From: Candidatus Zixiibacteriota bacterium
Lineage (GTDB): Bacteria; Zixibacteria; MSB-5A5; GN15; JAAZOE01
Assembly: GCA_023138975.1 (NCBI GenBank)
Contig: JAGLON010000012.1
Location: 62,001-126,000 of the forward strand
DNA: 64,000 bases
Reading direction: 5' to 3'
Every line of letters starts with the position of its first letter. Positions within the stretch are counted from its first letter, which is position 1. The position numbers were made by a program, and so were the translations under genes. Below the pieces are notes generated by a model. It was not told where the DNA came from. It was given only the letters and a program-made list of their open reading frames with translations, and searched no databases. Below, piece by piece: positions 7,728-17,684 of the stretch.

Positions 7728-9830
7728 TTAGACCGTTACAGATTCCTCAACCAATCGGTCACAGGCTATCATATGCACATTAGATCGTAAAGTATGTTCC
7801 CTGTTAGCCACAAACAAGACTTGCCGGTTTTTAGACTGATTGATCAGAACCTCATAAAATTTATTCAGGCGCTCACTGTCGAACCTGCTTTCCGGTTGAT
7901 CACAAATAAATGGAGAGGCATAATCCATTGATAGAAGCGACAGCGCCGCAAGGCGTAAACTAATATATACCGCATCCCGGGTCGTCGACGACAGTTGGTG
8001 AATATCTATCCAATTTTCGGCATCGGACAATTTCACCGCAAATTGTTTCGGTTCAGTTGCCAAACGAACCTCATCATAGCGCCCATTGGTCATTTGCAGT
8101 AAAAATTCTCCAGCGCTCTTTCCAAAGAGCAGCAAAGTATCTTCGACTAATGAGTCAGCGGCACGGTTTAGAGCCATTCGAGTTACCTTATAAAGCTCAA
8201 TCTGTTCTGATAATTCCTTGTGCTGCAGTTTTAGAGTATCAACTTCTCCCTCAACGGTAGCGATACTCTCGACTAGTTTATCCATTGCAGTGCACTCACT
8301 CGCCAACTGTTTGGCACGACCTCCTAAGGCGTTGCCACGTACCTTCTTGGCCGTGAATTCCTCGTTTAGCTGAAGCACTTGGCCAGATATGGCAGCGTAT
8401 TGAACCAGGGGAGCAAGTTCCTGATTGAGCTGAGCTACCTCTGTCTCAATTTGCTCTTTTTGCTGGATTAGGAACTCCATACCCTTATCTTCTGATAAGT
8501 GCCCGATAGTAGCCCGCAAATTTTCCGCACTCATCCCCAGAAACTGCTTCCGTTGAATACATTCAACTATAGTAGCAATGGGATCTGCGGATTTCAGACT
8601 ATACTTAAGGTTAACTTCAGCATAAAATTCATCGAGCTTCGTCACTTGCTCCCGAAATTTCGATGATGCCGCTCTCTTGCCAACAGTACGAATTATGTAC
8701 GAGCCCAAGCGAACCAGCCAAATCACTGCCATAATCGGTATCGCATATAAGATATAAACAGCGTATTGACCGATGGAAAAAATATCATTGTTGGTGAGAA
8801 TATATGTCAGACAAAGAATCAATAGCACTAAACTTGATGCTGTAAACCCCCGCCCCGTGTTCTTCCGCTTAACTTGCAATTCGTCCATTTCCTGCTTGGC
8901 AAAATCAACCTTCTCTAAAGTATCACTGCGCTCAGATGTAATTTCCGCCAATTCAAGTGGTTCAGGGATATTCAGACTTTCATATTCTTTTTCTACCCGA
9001 TCCAAATCATCCATAACCTGTTCAGCCCGGGAATAATTACCAAGTTGGCTTTGCAATCGCTCTTCAATCGATATCATCCGTTCGTTAATGCACAAGTACG
9101 CATTTCCGCCGGTAATCTGCTCATCCAGATGGGCTATTTCTGATTGGAATTGCTTTATCTGAGTTAAAATCTCATCTAATTCATTTTTTCTTTTTTCAAG
9201 CTGTGACATACGCTCATCAAGAGCATTTTTTTCCTGAAGGCGACTGCTAATTTGATCAGAAATTACCTCAAGCTCACTTTTACCTTTGACCGATGATTTC
9301 TCCAGCTCCAGTATTTTACCACCAATGAAAGCATCAGCATTTTGACGGTCGAAACCGGAAAAAACAGGTATTTCAAGAGCCGTTTTTAGGGCGCCGACTT
9401 GGGTCTCCAAAACGCTCAGAGAATCAGCAGAAACAGTATTCAATAAAACAAAAGTTGATTGTGAGTCCGACCCGAAATAAGTAGTTATTTTCTCGGATAT
9501 TTCCTCACCGCGAAAAGTTATACCGGCATCATCCACCATACGATCGGATTTAGTCTCATAATTACGAATTAGGGTAAATTGTTTTTCGCCAACCGCAAAT
9601 ACGATTTCCAGAACCGGGGACTTTTCCTTCATCATACTGTTTACAGTAAAACGGTTTTCTATTTCTGCAGATTCATACAGGACGGTTTTTATCGCATCGA
9701 TAATTGTTGATTTGCCAGATTCCGCCGGTCCTTCGAGGATATTTAATCCCGGTTTAAAAGTAATCGCCCTATCCGGGAAGCAGAGGAAGTTTTTCATCCG
9801 TAGAGATTTAATCTCTGTTCGGCAAACCAT
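7728..9830 (-). CDS. YhaN/SbcC-like ATPase with membrane-spanning coiled coil
   Basis: RecF/SMC-type ATPase of 700 residues. The head starts LRMKNFLCFPDRAITF and has Walker A GPAESGKST near residue 36. Coiled-coil stretches at about 195-330 and 430-560 flank two hydrophobic helices near 330-370 (SSLVLLILCLTYILT and YILYAIPIMAVIWLV), the layout of B. subtilis YhaN, which is membrane anchored. The C-terminal head has a weak signature LSSTTRDAVYISLRLA and Walker B PFICDQPESRFD; the residue after the Asp, normally Glu or Asp, is Gln. No YhaO/SbcD nuclease gene lies next to it. A role in DNA-end or replication-fork handling at the membrane is an inference from the family. Confidence 0.75.
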   Translation of the reverse strand: MVCRTEIKSLRMKNFLCFPDRAITFKPGLNILEGPAESGKSTIIDAIKTVLYESAEIENRFTVNSMMKEKSPVLEIVFAVGEKQFTLIRNYETKSDRMVDDAGITFRGEEISEKITTYFGSDSQSTFVLLNTVSADSLSVLETQVGALKTALEIPVFSGFDRQNADAFIGGKILELEKSSVKGKSELEVISDQISSRLQEKNALDERMSQLEKRKNELDEILTQIKQFQSEIAHLDEQITGGNAYLCINERMISIEERLQSQLGNYSRAEQVMDDLDRVEKEYESLNIPEPLELAEITSERSDTLEKVDFAKQEMDELQVKRKNTGRGFTASSLVLLILCLTYILTNNDIFSIGQYAVYILYAIPIMAVIWLVRLGSYIIRTVGKRAASSKFREQVTKLDEFYAEVNLKYSLKSADPIATIVECIQRKQFLGMSAENLRATIGHLSEDKGMEFLIQQKEQIETEVAQLNQELAPLVQYAAISGQVLQLNEEFTAKKVRGNALGGRAKQLASECTAMDKLVESIATVEGEVDTLKLQHKELSEQIELYKVTRMALNRAADSLVEDTLLLFGKSAGEFLLQMTNGRYDEVRLATEPKQFAVKLSDAENWIDIHQLSSTTRDAVYISLRLAALSLLSMDYASPFICDQPESRFDSERLNKFYEVLINQSKNRQVLFVANREHTLRSNVHMIACDRLVEESVTV

Positions 9831-10015
9831 TATACCTCTCCCTTGATAATACGCATCCCCAACTCTTCAGCACGCTCATAGAAGTCAGCCCGCTCTATTC
9901 CATCGGCGAGTTTTAGATGTTCCAATTCTGCCCGAAAAGCTGTACATAAGGGTTGATTCACTCCCTGGCTTATCTCAGGCTGATATTTTTCACTGGAATC
10001 GTTTTCTAATGTCAC
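9830..10015 (-). CDS. Small acidic protein upstream of the YhaN-like ATPase
   Basis: A 61-residue reading frame starting at GTG 10015 with AGAGAGG six bases upstream; its stop shares one base with the ATG of the ATPase gene, so it is probably translated. It has no membrane segment or known motif. The C-terminal part, with IERADFYERAEELGMRIIKGEV-like amphipathic helices, looks structured. It could be a partner or the remnant of the missing nuclease subunit, but nothing shows this directly. Confidence 0.55.
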   Translation of the reverse strand: MTLENDSSEKYQPEISQGVNQPLCTAFRAELEHLKLADGIERADFYERAEELGMRIIKGEV

Positions 10016-10211
10016 GAATGACCTCTCTGGTAAAATTGACGTAACTATAAACGCTTATTGAATATATCGGTTGATACAGATAATGGCTTTATCTTGATTA
10101 TGGAAGATATAGAATTCTATTTTGAAATATCGATGAATGCAATGGGCTTATACAATTGAGCATTTAGCTCAAAGACCATACAGGATATACAAAGAACCGC
10201 CCAAACGTCTT

Positions 10212-11906
10212 CTACCTCAGCATTTTACGTCGAATTAGAGACGGCGGAATAGCCCCCTCACTTAACAGGCGGTCATGAAATGAGCGGAGAGAGAATGATG
10301 CCCCTTCTTTCGTCATCATTTCGTGCTTTATTTCCATTATGGCCATTTTACCAATCAGATAGCTCATCGGCTGGGTTGGATCCATAGTATAGCGGCGGAC
10401 TTCTTTCTTGATATAGTCTCGGTACATATCCGGAATATCCAGAGTCTTCATCATATAATCAACTGCCTGCTCATAAGTAAATTGACCCGTTTGCAGTTTA
10501 ACATCGACTACAATTCTGGCGGCTCTGAACAAAACCCCTCTAAGGATCTTAAGATATTGATCCGGGTTATCCGAATATAGCCCCTGTTCATACATATGCT
10601 GTTCACAATAGAGAGCCCATCCCTCAATGAACATATTACTCATTTGCCATTTGCGAATATCTGAAGATAATTGGGAGGCTATCTGCAATTGCAAATGATG
10701 GCCGGGATATGCCTCGTGAACAACCGATCCGCGAAATGTCCGGGAGCGTATCTGATTATAATAAGACTCTTTCTCTTCTGAAGTCATAGAATCAGAAATT
10801 GGGCTGGTATAAAAATATCCGGTCTTAGCATTATCGAACGGCCCGGCGGGCTGATATGCTATCCCGCTGATTACCCCCTGCAGAAAGACCGGAGTCTCAA
10901 TTGGAATGCAGTCGCCAATGTCATCGGGAATGGTCAGCAGCTCTTTCTCAATAATAAATTTCCTTACCTCATCTATTTCCCAGCTATAATATTCAAGGAT
11001 ATCACTCTTGGTGATACTCTCAGGTGTAAAAAAGGGAAGTTCCGGCTCATCCTCAAGACTGTTTTTTAACTCTGTATATTCAGCCAAAGTTTTTGTGACT
11101 GCTTTTTCCCCGATACGTAATAGAGAATCCGCACCATAGTTTAATAAATGGGCTGATTTTAACAAATGCTCAAAATGTTCTCGACCAATGGAAAACGATC
11201 CGGACTTCCCCGGCGTTTGTTCATTTAGAAAAGTCTCAAAACTACGCAGCGCGGCCGATGCTTTCTGACCGGCAGCACGTATTTCACTAGCCCTGGCAGT
11301 AAACTGCGTCGATAATTCTGCGGTAACTGTGGTATAAAAATCTATCACGTTGCTAATGTTATCACGAGAATAGTCCAGCCATACCGGAGGAATCTCCTTT
11401 AGATTTTTTTGTCCCTGAGAAAGATATTTGGGCAATGCATTCATCCGACCAATAATATTATCGAGCCGGTCGGCCAGAGGTATATAATCTCGTATTAATA
11501 TCAAATAGATCCCGTCAATCGCTTCGTGAATATACAAATTCGGGTTTGAGTCTTGATGGCGAATACCCCAGAGCCGCAGTACCGCTTCTTCGCAATTACT
11601 AACTAGCAGCTTATGGTTGATGCGGGTATCTTCCGAGAGATTGCTACGGTTGTATTTATGCAATTGAACCAGAAAATTACGAAGTTTTTTCTTCTGCTTT
11701 GAAACCGCTTTGGAGGAATAATCTGTAAAACTTTTATCGTACTTATGCACTCCAAGATAGGTCGCGTTGACCGGCCAGTATTCCTGTAAATTATCAAGGA
11801 TTTCATCGGCCAATTTATTAAGATTTTTCTCGGCCTTAGATTGTGCCAATGCCCCCGCATTAAACAGAAAAAATAGCGCTATACAAACCGACCACAAGAG
11901 CCGCAT
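10212..11906 (-). CDS. Exported DUF885 family protein, predicted metallopeptidase
   Basis: A signal peptide (RLLWSVCIALFFLFNAGALAQ) leads 540 residues of the DUF885 family. The metal site appears as VVHEAYPGHHLQ, with a second conserved block MFIEGWALYCEQ whose Glu is the likely third ligand, as in gluzincin-like enzymes. The N-terminal half is alpha-helical and the C-terminus ends IPPSLIRRKMLR. It probably acts in the periplasm on peptides. The start has GGAGG five bases before the ATG. It sits 62 bases after the RlmD-like gene on the same strand. Confidence 0.85.
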   Translation of the reverse strand: MRLLWSVCIALFFLFNAGALAQSKAEKNLNKLADEILDNLQEYWPVNATYLGVHKYDKSFTDYSSKAVSKQKKKLRNFLVQLHKYNRSNLSEDTRINHKLLVSNCEEAVLRLWGIRHQDSNPNLYIHEAIDGIYLILIRDYIPLADRLDNIIGRMNALPKYLSQGQKNLKEIPPVWLDYSRDNISNVIDFYTTVTAELSTQFTARASEIRAAGQKASAALRSFETFLNEQTPGKSGSFSIGREHFEHLLKSAHLLNYGADSLLRIGEKAVTKTLAEYTELKNSLEDEPELPFFTPESITKSDILEYYSWEIDEVRKFIIEKELLTIPDDIGDCIPIETPVFLQGVISGIAYQPAGPFDNAKTGYFYTSPISDSMTSEEKESYYNQIRSRTFRGSVVHEAYPGHHLQLQIASQLSSDIRKWQMSNMFIEGWALYCEQHMYEQGLYSDNPDQYLKILRGVLFRAARIVVDVKLQTGQFTYEQAVDYMMKTLDIPDMYRDYIKKEVRRYTMDPTQPMSYLIGKMAIMEIKHEMMTKEGASFSLRSFHDRLLSEGAIPPSLIRRKMLR

Positions 11907-11968
11907 AGTTATCCTCCATGAGATATAATCAGCACAGGATTATAATGATTTGACCAATCGAAGTTCAA

Positions 11969-13336
11969 CTAAATTTTTTCAAAACAAGAAACCAATTCAA
12001 TATGCATTGTGTGCGGAAACATATCAAACGGCACGAGACGCCTCAATCGATACCCGGCCTGGATAAGCTCTGCCGCATCACGAGCAAACGTTGACGGGTT
12101 GCAGGAGATATAGACGATTCTATCGGTGTTGATTTCTAATAGACGTTTGAAGGCTTTGGGGTGCATTCCAGCCCGGGGAGGATCCACAAATACCGGTGAA
12201 AAGGATTTACTTTTCAGCTCTTTTTGCAGCAAGACCTTTCGGACCGCACCGGCATAGAATCGGCAATTGGATATCGAGTTTATTTCAGCATTTAATCGAG
12301 CGCTCGCCACAGCCTCTTCTTCCAGTTCAATACCAATCACCTCAGAAGCTCCGGCAGAGGCGCATAGACCGATTGTCCCGGCTCCGCAATAAAGATCAAG
12401 AACTGTGTCACCTTCTCGAATAGCGGCAAACTCAATCGCAGTCTTGTATAAAGCCTCGGTCTGACGGCTGTTTGTCTGAAAAAATGACCCGGGACTCACG
12501 CGAAAACGAAAACCTAATATCTCTTCTTCAATATAGCCCGGCCCATACAATATTTCACGGACATCCCCTTTGGCGATATTTGACATGGTCGAATTCACGG
12601 TCCAGACTATCGTTGTCAAATCCGGGAATTGTTTTGTTAACGACTCCGTCAATTCCTGTTTTGCGACAAAGTCACCCTTACCGGTAACAATATTCAGCAT
12701 CGACTGTCCGGTAAATTTCCCTTCCCGGTAAATAACGAACCGCAAAAATCCACGATGGGCAATCAAGTCATAAATTGGGATATCCAAACGGGCAATTTCG
12801 GAACGTAAATACGAAAACACCTGATTACTCATCTCCGACTGTAAATAACATTTATTGATGTTAAATATGCGGTCAAAACGGCCACGTTCATGCATACCCA
12901 GCACGAAACCCTCAGGAATTTCCTCTTTGGGTACAATGTGAAACGAATACTCCATTTTATTACGATAATAGAATTTCTCCGGCGACGGCTGAATCTCGCC
13001 GACTTCAATATCTTTAATGCCGCCGATATGCTCAAGACAGGCTATTACCTGTTCACGTTTATAAGATAATTGCCGTTCGTACTCCAAGTCCTGCCAGGTA
13101 CAACCGCCGCAAATATCGTCGTGCTCGCAAACCGCGGGAATCCGCTCCGGTGATTTGGTGATGATCTCAAGCAATTTCGCCTGATTGTAATTCCTTTTGT
13201 TTTTTACTACTTTCACCTTAACTTTTTCACCCGGCAATCCACCCTTGACAAAGGTCACCTTGCCGTTTTCGTCATAACCAATCGACTTGCCGTTATAGGC
13301 CAAATCGACGATATCAATTTCCATAATGCGGCCCAT
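11969..13336 (-). CDS. rlmD: 23S rRNA m5U methyltransferase (RlmD/RumA type)
   Basis: Methylates uracil C5 in RNA with SAM. The 455 residues show an N-terminal TRAM domain (IVDLAYNGKSIGYDENGK), the 4Fe-4S motif CxxDxCGGCxWQ (CEHDDICGGCTWQ, with the fourth Cys before it), the SAM motif LDLYCGAGTIGL, DPPRAGMHPKAF and the catalytic YISCNPSTFARD. RlmCD and RlmD cannot be separated by eye, so the symbol is given as the most likely. Its ATG shares one base with the stop of the zinc exporter gene upstream and AGGAAAC precedes it. Confidence 0.88.
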   Translation of the reverse strand: MGRIMEIDIVDLAYNGKSIGYDENGKVTFVKGGLPGEKVKVKVVKNKRNYNQAKLLEIITKSPERIPAVCEHDDICGGCTWQDLEYERQLSYKREQVIACLEHIGGIKDIEVGEIQPSPEKFYYRNKMEYSFHIVPKEEIPEGFVLGMHERGRFDRIFNINKCYLQSEMSNQVFSYLRSEIARLDIPIYDLIAHRGFLRFVIYREGKFTGQSMLNIVTGKGDFVAKQELTESLTKQFPDLTTIVWTVNSTMSNIAKGDVREILYGPGYIEEEILGFRFRVSPGSFFQTNSRQTEALYKTAIEFAAIREGDTVLDLYCGAGTIGLCASAGASEVIGIELEEEAVASARLNAEINSISNCRFYAGAVRKVLLQKELKSKSFSPVFVDPPRAGMHPKAFKRLLEINTDRIVYISCNPSTFARDAAELIQAGYRLRRLVPFDMFPHTMHIELVSCFEKI

Positions 13337-14301
13337 TACTGTTTCCTGTCTTTTTTAACTAAATCAGTAACAACCGGAACCTCGGGGCAAAGATTCCCTT
13401 CCGGTTGAACCGTACCGTGGGTAATGTTAAATTTATCACGCAATAATTCGTGAATATCCCTGATTACCGCAGTAAATCCGGTACAATCAGGGTCATCCAA
13501 AACGACATGGCAGGACAATGCTATTTGAGAGCTCGAAATCGACCAGATATGAATATGATGCATTTCCCGCACCCCCGGCAGTTTTTCCACCGATTCTTTT
13601 ACTTTATCGATGTCGATATCCTTTGGAGCCGCCTCCATGAAAATACCGAAAACAACCTTGAGAATATCGAAGCCTGACCAGAGAATCATAACCGATATGA
13701 CAATCGAAAGAATCAGATCAACCAAATACCAATCGGTGAACATGATTATTATTCCACCTATAATCACCGCCACCGAGGAGACGGCATCATACATCATATG
13801 CAAAAACGCCGCTTTATTATTTATTGTATCATTGCGGTCGCGGTGTAAAATCCAAACTGAGAAAACATTTCCCAATAAACCGATTACCGCCACAATCAGC
13901 ATTATCGGCGCGTCAATCGGTTGAGGTTCGGAATAACGCTCAAAAGCCTCAATGATAATATAAACGGAAATTACTACGAGGGTCAGCGAGTTTATCAAAG
14001 CGGTAACGACTTCGAGACGTTTGAACCCATATGTGGAGCGTTTGGTCGGCTTCATCTCCGAGCCTTTGGCCCCCAAATAAGCCAGGATAAGCGCGATAAC
14101 GTCGGCCAGATTATGGGCAGCATCAGATAATAAAGCCAGCGATCCGGAGAGTATACCCCCGACAAATTCAGCGGCGGTAATTATCAGATTGAGAATTATC
14201 GTAAAACCGAGTTTCTTCGAACCGGTTCCGTGAGAGTGATGATGTGTGTGGCCGTGAGAATGGCCGCTCATCCCGCTATGAGAATGATTATGTCCGCTCA
14301 T
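13336..14301 (-). CDS. Cation diffusion facilitator, zinc/cadmium exporter
   Basis: CDF antiporter of 321 residues in the inner membrane. The N-terminus is a His-rich metal-binding tail (HNHSHSG..HSHGHTHHHSHG), then six membrane helices with the transport-site motifs SDAAHNLADV in helix 2 and HMMYDAVSSV in helix 5, and a cytoplasmic ferredoxin-like C-terminal domain with HHIHIWSISSSQ. The tail and motifs resemble ZitB/CzcD. It is the first gene of a leftward pair with the RNA methyltransferase. No metal-responsive operator was recognised in front of it. Confidence 0.9.
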   Translation of the reverse strand: MSGHNHSHSGMSGHSHGHTHHHSHGTGSKKLGFTIILNLIITAAEFVGGILSGSLALLSDAAHNLADVIALILAYLGAKGSEMKPTKRSTYGFKRLEVVTALINSLTLVVISVYIIIEAFERYSEPQPIDAPIMLIVAVIGLLGNVFSVWILHRDRNDTINNKAAFLHMMYDAVSSVAVIIGGIIIMFTDWYLVDLILSIVISVMILWSGFDILKVVFGIFMEAAPKDIDIDKVKESVEKLPGVREMHHIHIWSISSSQIALSCHVVLDDPDCTGFTAVIRDIHELLRDKFNITHGTVQPEGNLCPEVPVVTDLVKKDRKQ

Positions 14302-14484
14302 ATTTGTATTAGTGCCTTTTTTTTAAGTCAATATAATCTATATGCATTAAAATTAAACGCAAGCAAACAGAGACGAATTTTAGCTATATTTACAATCTTC
14401 TTTGTAAATTCTTTCAACAATCATATAATATCAGATATTGATCGAAATTAGGGCAACAGAACCTCTATCAAATAGGAATATAAC

Positions 14485-15300
14485 ATGAAAAAGATTCAAG
14501 TATTTGATATGATAGGCGAAGGCTGGAATATTTTCACCAAGCAGATAGGCCTGGCCTTAGGTGGCTTCCTCTTATACATGGCAATTGGAATTGCCGGAAG
14601 TGTTATACCGATCGTGAATATGATCTACGGCATTTTTATCGGTCCCGCTATAGTGGGAGGTTTTACACTTCTCTTTATGAACCTGGCCAAGGAAAAACAT
14701 GCTGAAATAGGACAACTATTCGAGGGTTTTAACCGCTACGGAAGTCTCATGGGACTTTACTGGTTAATGGCGCTAGTCGTAATACTCTGTATGGTGCCTT
14801 CGATAATTATCGTTTTCCTAATTGCTGCCTCCGGGGCATTCAGTTTTTTCGGAATCCTCCTTTTTATCCTTAACATAATTGTAATTATTGTGCTTCTGGT
14901 GAGATACTCATTTGCCTATTTTGTTTTGATGGACAACCCGCAGATGGGAGTCTTTGATGCTCTTAATGAAAGCGCGAGGATTGCTAAAGACCATACCGGT
15001 GAACTGATTCTTTATTTTATAGTTTCCATGATTATTATTGCCGTATCAATTATGCTTCTCATTTTACCTTACTTTATAGCAGCTCCGGTGCTCACTTTGG
15101 CCTTTGCCCGAATTTATCTGCGATTGAAAGAATTCGGGGCTGAACCGTCCACTCCTCAACCGGCCGATATGATTCCTCCCGCCAGTCCGGAACCTCCCGT
15201 GATGACGCCACCTGAACCAACTGCACCTCCCGAAGAAATGACACCGCCGGAGATGCCTCCGCCAGAAGATGTAAAACCACCGGATGATACACCCAAATAG
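14485..15300 (+). CDS. Polytopic membrane protein with proline-rich tail
   Basis: I do not recognise a characterised family; the pattern resembles DUF975/glycerophosphoryl-diester phosphodiesterase membrane-domain proteins. About six hydrophobic segments lie between residues 20 and 215, with the inner repeat MGVFDALNESARIAKDH typical of that group. The last 55 residues are a Pro/Glu-rich tail (repeats of PPEP, TPPE, MPPPE) that should be disordered and exposed. It stands alone between the divergent zinc exporter and a terminator. Confidence 0.7.
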   Translation: MKKIQVFDMIGEGWNIFTKQIGLALGGFLLYMAIGIAGSVIPIVNMIYGIFIGPAIVGGFTLLFMNLAKEKHAEIGQLFEGFNRYGSLMGLYWLMALVVILCMVPSIIIVFLIAASGAFSFFGILLFILNIIVIIVLLVRYSFAYFVLMDNPQMGVFDALNESARIAKDHTGELILYFIVSMIIIAVSIMLLILPYFIAAPVLTLAFARIYLRLKEFGAEPSTPQPADMIPPASPEPPVMTPPEPTAPPEEMTPPEMPPPEDVKPPDDTPK

Positions 15301-15306
15301 CAAAAC

Positions 15307-15344
15307 AAAAAGGGCTGTCATAAAATGACGGCCCTTTCTTTTTA
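15307..15344. terminator. Rho-independent terminator, probably bidirectional
   Basis: Stem AAAGGGC-GTCAT / ATGAC-GCCCTTT with one mismatch and an AAA loop lies between convergent genes, with TTTCTTTTT on the right side and AAAACAAAAA on the left. Confidence 0.8.
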
Positions 15345-15365
15345 CCACTTTCTAATCAATCCAAA

Positions 15366-16127
15366 TTAGTGTGACTCTTTTTTACCTAAGAAAGCCTCCA
15401 TCAATTCAATCGGAAGCGGGAAAACAAGAGTAGAGTTTTTCTCGGCGGCCACTTCGGTCAGCGTTTGCAGATACCGAAGTTGAATAGCGGTCTTTTCCTT
15501 AGCAAGCGTTTGCGCCGCTTCAAGCAGTTTTTTCGAGGCCTGCTGTTCGCCCTCGGCATGAATAACTTTTGCCCGTCGCTCACGCTCGGCTTCGGCCTGC
15601 TTGGCAATGGCCCGCTGCATTTCCTGAGGAAGATCCACGTTTTTAACTTCCACCTTGGTGACCTTAATACCCCAAGGTTCAGTATCTTCGTCAATAATTT
15701 GCTGGAGTTGCTCATTAAGTTTATCACGCTCGGACAAAAGCGTATCCAAATCGGCTTGACCGAGCACCGCCCGAAGCGTTGTCTGAGAGATCATTGAGGT
15801 TGCGTAAAGATAATCTTCGACCGCGACAACTGCTTTGACCGGGTCCATAACTCTAAAATAAACAACGGCATTGACTCGCACAGTTACGTTGTCACGAGTA
15901 ATAACATCCTGTTCCGGGACATCCATTGTAACGACCCGAAGAGAAACTTTTACCATTTTATCAATTACCGGAATAAGTAAAATAAGCCCCGGTCCCTTGG
16001 CTCCGACTAATCGTCCCAGTCTAAAAATAACGCCTCGTTCGTATTCCCGTAAAATTCGTATAACATAAGCTATAAATAGAATCCCGCAGAATATTATCAC
16101 TGCGGCTCCTGCGCTGAACAAACTCAT
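15366..16127 (-). CDS. Slipin (SPFH/band 7 membrane protein)
   Basis: The 253 residues begin with one membrane helix ([19 protein letters not shown]), then an SPFH domain with [34 protein letters not shown] and [15 protein letters not shown], and a C-terminal Ala/Glu-rich coiled coil ([18 protein letters not shown]). This is the stomatin-like slipin that pairs with membrane NfeD proteases; archaeal PH1510 cleaves the slipin C-terminus. Its start overlaps the nfeD stop by four bases, as expected for this operon. Confidence 0.92.
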   Translation of the reverse strand: MSLFSAGAAVIIFCGILFIAYVIRILREYERGVIFRLGRLVGAKGPGLILLIPVIDKMVKVSLRVVTMDVPEQDVITRDNVTVRVNAVVYFRVMDPVKAVVAVEDYLYATSMISQTTLRAVLGQADLDTLLSERDKLNEQLQQIIDEDTEPWGIKVTKVEVKNVDLPQEMQRAIAKQAEAERERRAKVIHAEGEQQASKKLLEAAQTLAKEKTAIQLRYLQTLTEVAAEKNSTLVFPLPIELMEAFLGKKESH

Positions 16128-17446
16128 TTGTCACCTCCCTGTTTTATGACTTTTAACCGCATATTTTCAATTCCTTTTACTTTCACTTTATCACCGTCGA
16201 TAAGCGGCTCATCGCATTCCGCACGCCATAGCTCACCCTCGACAAAAACCTTATTTCCCCGCATTTTACCGACCGCGCCGATAATACCTTCCCGCCCGGT
16301 TATAACTTTTCTTCGATGTGCCTTAATAGCAAAGCTGATAACAAATAGGAAAAAGGCAGAAATAACAACAACCGTGGTAATTATTACCACCAGAGATATC
16401 TGCAGATACGGCTCAGGAGAATCTATCAACAGCAATGAACCTAAAAGCATGGACACAATCCCTCCAATCGCCAATACACCATGACTGACAACTTTTACTT
16501 CGAGTACAAAAAACACAACAGCCAGTATTATCAATGCTAATCCGGCATAATTGATAGGCAACTGCTGAAACGCGAAAAAAGCCAGAATCAGACAGATTCC
16601 ACCGACCACACCGGGCAAAACCGAACCGGGATTATAAAGCTCAATCATCAGCCCCAGCCAGCCCAAATTAAACAGGATAAACGCCAATGACGGATTAGTA
16701 ATAATATTCAAAAATCTGTTTTTAAATCCAATATCATACTCGGTGACTGTTTCCCCTTCAACATTCATAACAACAGTCCGATCGTCCAGTTCAACTTCCC
16801 ATCCCTGAAGGAGGCTGAGCAGTTCATCAATATCTATCGCGATAAGATCAATCACATTAGAATCAAGAGCGGTTTCGGCGTCAATAGATTTGCTTTCCCG
16901 CACAGCGGATTCTGCCCAGGTTATATTACGATTTCGTTGCTTAGCAATCGAGGTTATATAAGCGACGGCGTCATTTTGCACTTTGTCAGTCATGACCGAA
17001 TCCATTTCACCGCCCATATTCACAACATGAGCCGCCCCGATATTTGTACCCGGAGCCATGGCGGCAATGTGGGCGGAATATGTCACAAACACGCCAGCCG
17101 ACGCCGCATGAGCTCCTGACGGGGCCACATAGACGACCACCGGAATATCACAGTTCAATAAAGCTCTGCAAATTCCCCGCATCGATTCGTTCAAGCCCCC
17201 CGGTGTATCCAATTCAATAATTAAAAGCTCTCTGTCTTCCTCTTCAGCTCTATCAATTGAGTTTTCGATTACGCGTTGTGCTATCGGGCCAATAGCCATC
17301 TCGACGCGTACCTTGGCAACTCCTCCGGCATAGGCCGGCGCGGCAATAAGCACGGCCAAAACCAAAATAATATAGAAACCAAATTTATTCATAATAGTCC
17401 TGCGATGCCCTATGTTTTTCACAGATAAGGTCTTGATCTCAGACAT
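16124..17446 (-). CDS. nfeD: NfeD long form: ClpP-class membrane serine protease
   Basis: The N-terminal ClpP/SppA-type protease domain has LDTPGG, the nucleophile in [11 protein letters not shown] and the catalytic Lys in [11 protein letters not shown]. Four to five membrane helices follow at about 245-360, then the OB-fold NfeD domain ([24 protein letters not shown]). Both the ATG at 17446 (GGGAGG before it) and an in-frame ATG 18 codons later (AGGA before it) have ribosome binding sites; the later start gives a cleaner signal peptide, [20 protein letters not shown]. It probably degrades or processes membrane proteins with the slipin. Confidence 0.9.
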   Translation of the reverse strand: MSEIKTLSVKNIGHRRTIMNKFGFYIILVLAVLIAAPAYAGGVAKVRVEMAIGPIAQRVIENSIDRAEEEDRELLIIELDTPGGLNESMRGICRALLNCDIPVVVYVAPSGAHAASAGVFVTYSAHIAAMAPGTNIGAAHVVNMGGEMDSVMTDKVQNDAVAYITSIAKQRNRNITWAESAVRESKSIDAETALDSNVIDLIAIDIDELLSLLQGWEVELDDRTVVMNVEGETVTEYDIGFKNRFLNIITNPSLAFILFNLGWLGLMIELYNPGSVLPGVVGGICLILAFFAFQQLPINYAGLALIILAVVFFVLEVKVVSHGVLAIGGIVSMLLGSLLLIDSPEPYLQISLVVIITTVVVISAFFLFVISFAIKAHRRKVITGREGIIGAVGKMRGNKVFVEGELWRAECDEPLIDGDKVKVKGIENMRLKVIKQGGDK

Positions 17447-17644
17447 GATTAGCCTCCCGGTTAAATATACAATGCGAAACCAGGTTGTATATAAAAGATA
17501 CGTGATGATGATACATCTTCTTCAAAATATAGAGCAACATGTGCTTTTTTACAACAATAATCCAATCCGCATTAATAATTAATAAGATATCGGAACGGTT
17601 TGCCGATTCGCTAGTATTACTTACGGAGACAGAAGTTAATTTAC

Positions 17645-17673
17645 TTTACACTAACCGTTTGCGCCCGTATATT
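17645..17673 (+). promoter_or_regulatory. Probable sigma-70 promoter of lptF
   Basis: TTTACA (17645-17650), a 17-base spacer and TATATT (17668-17673). Transcription would start only about five bases before the ATG at 17685, and no Shine-Dalgarno sequence is present, so the message may be leaderless. Confidence 0.45.
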
Positions 17674-17684
17674 CAATTGCCGTT

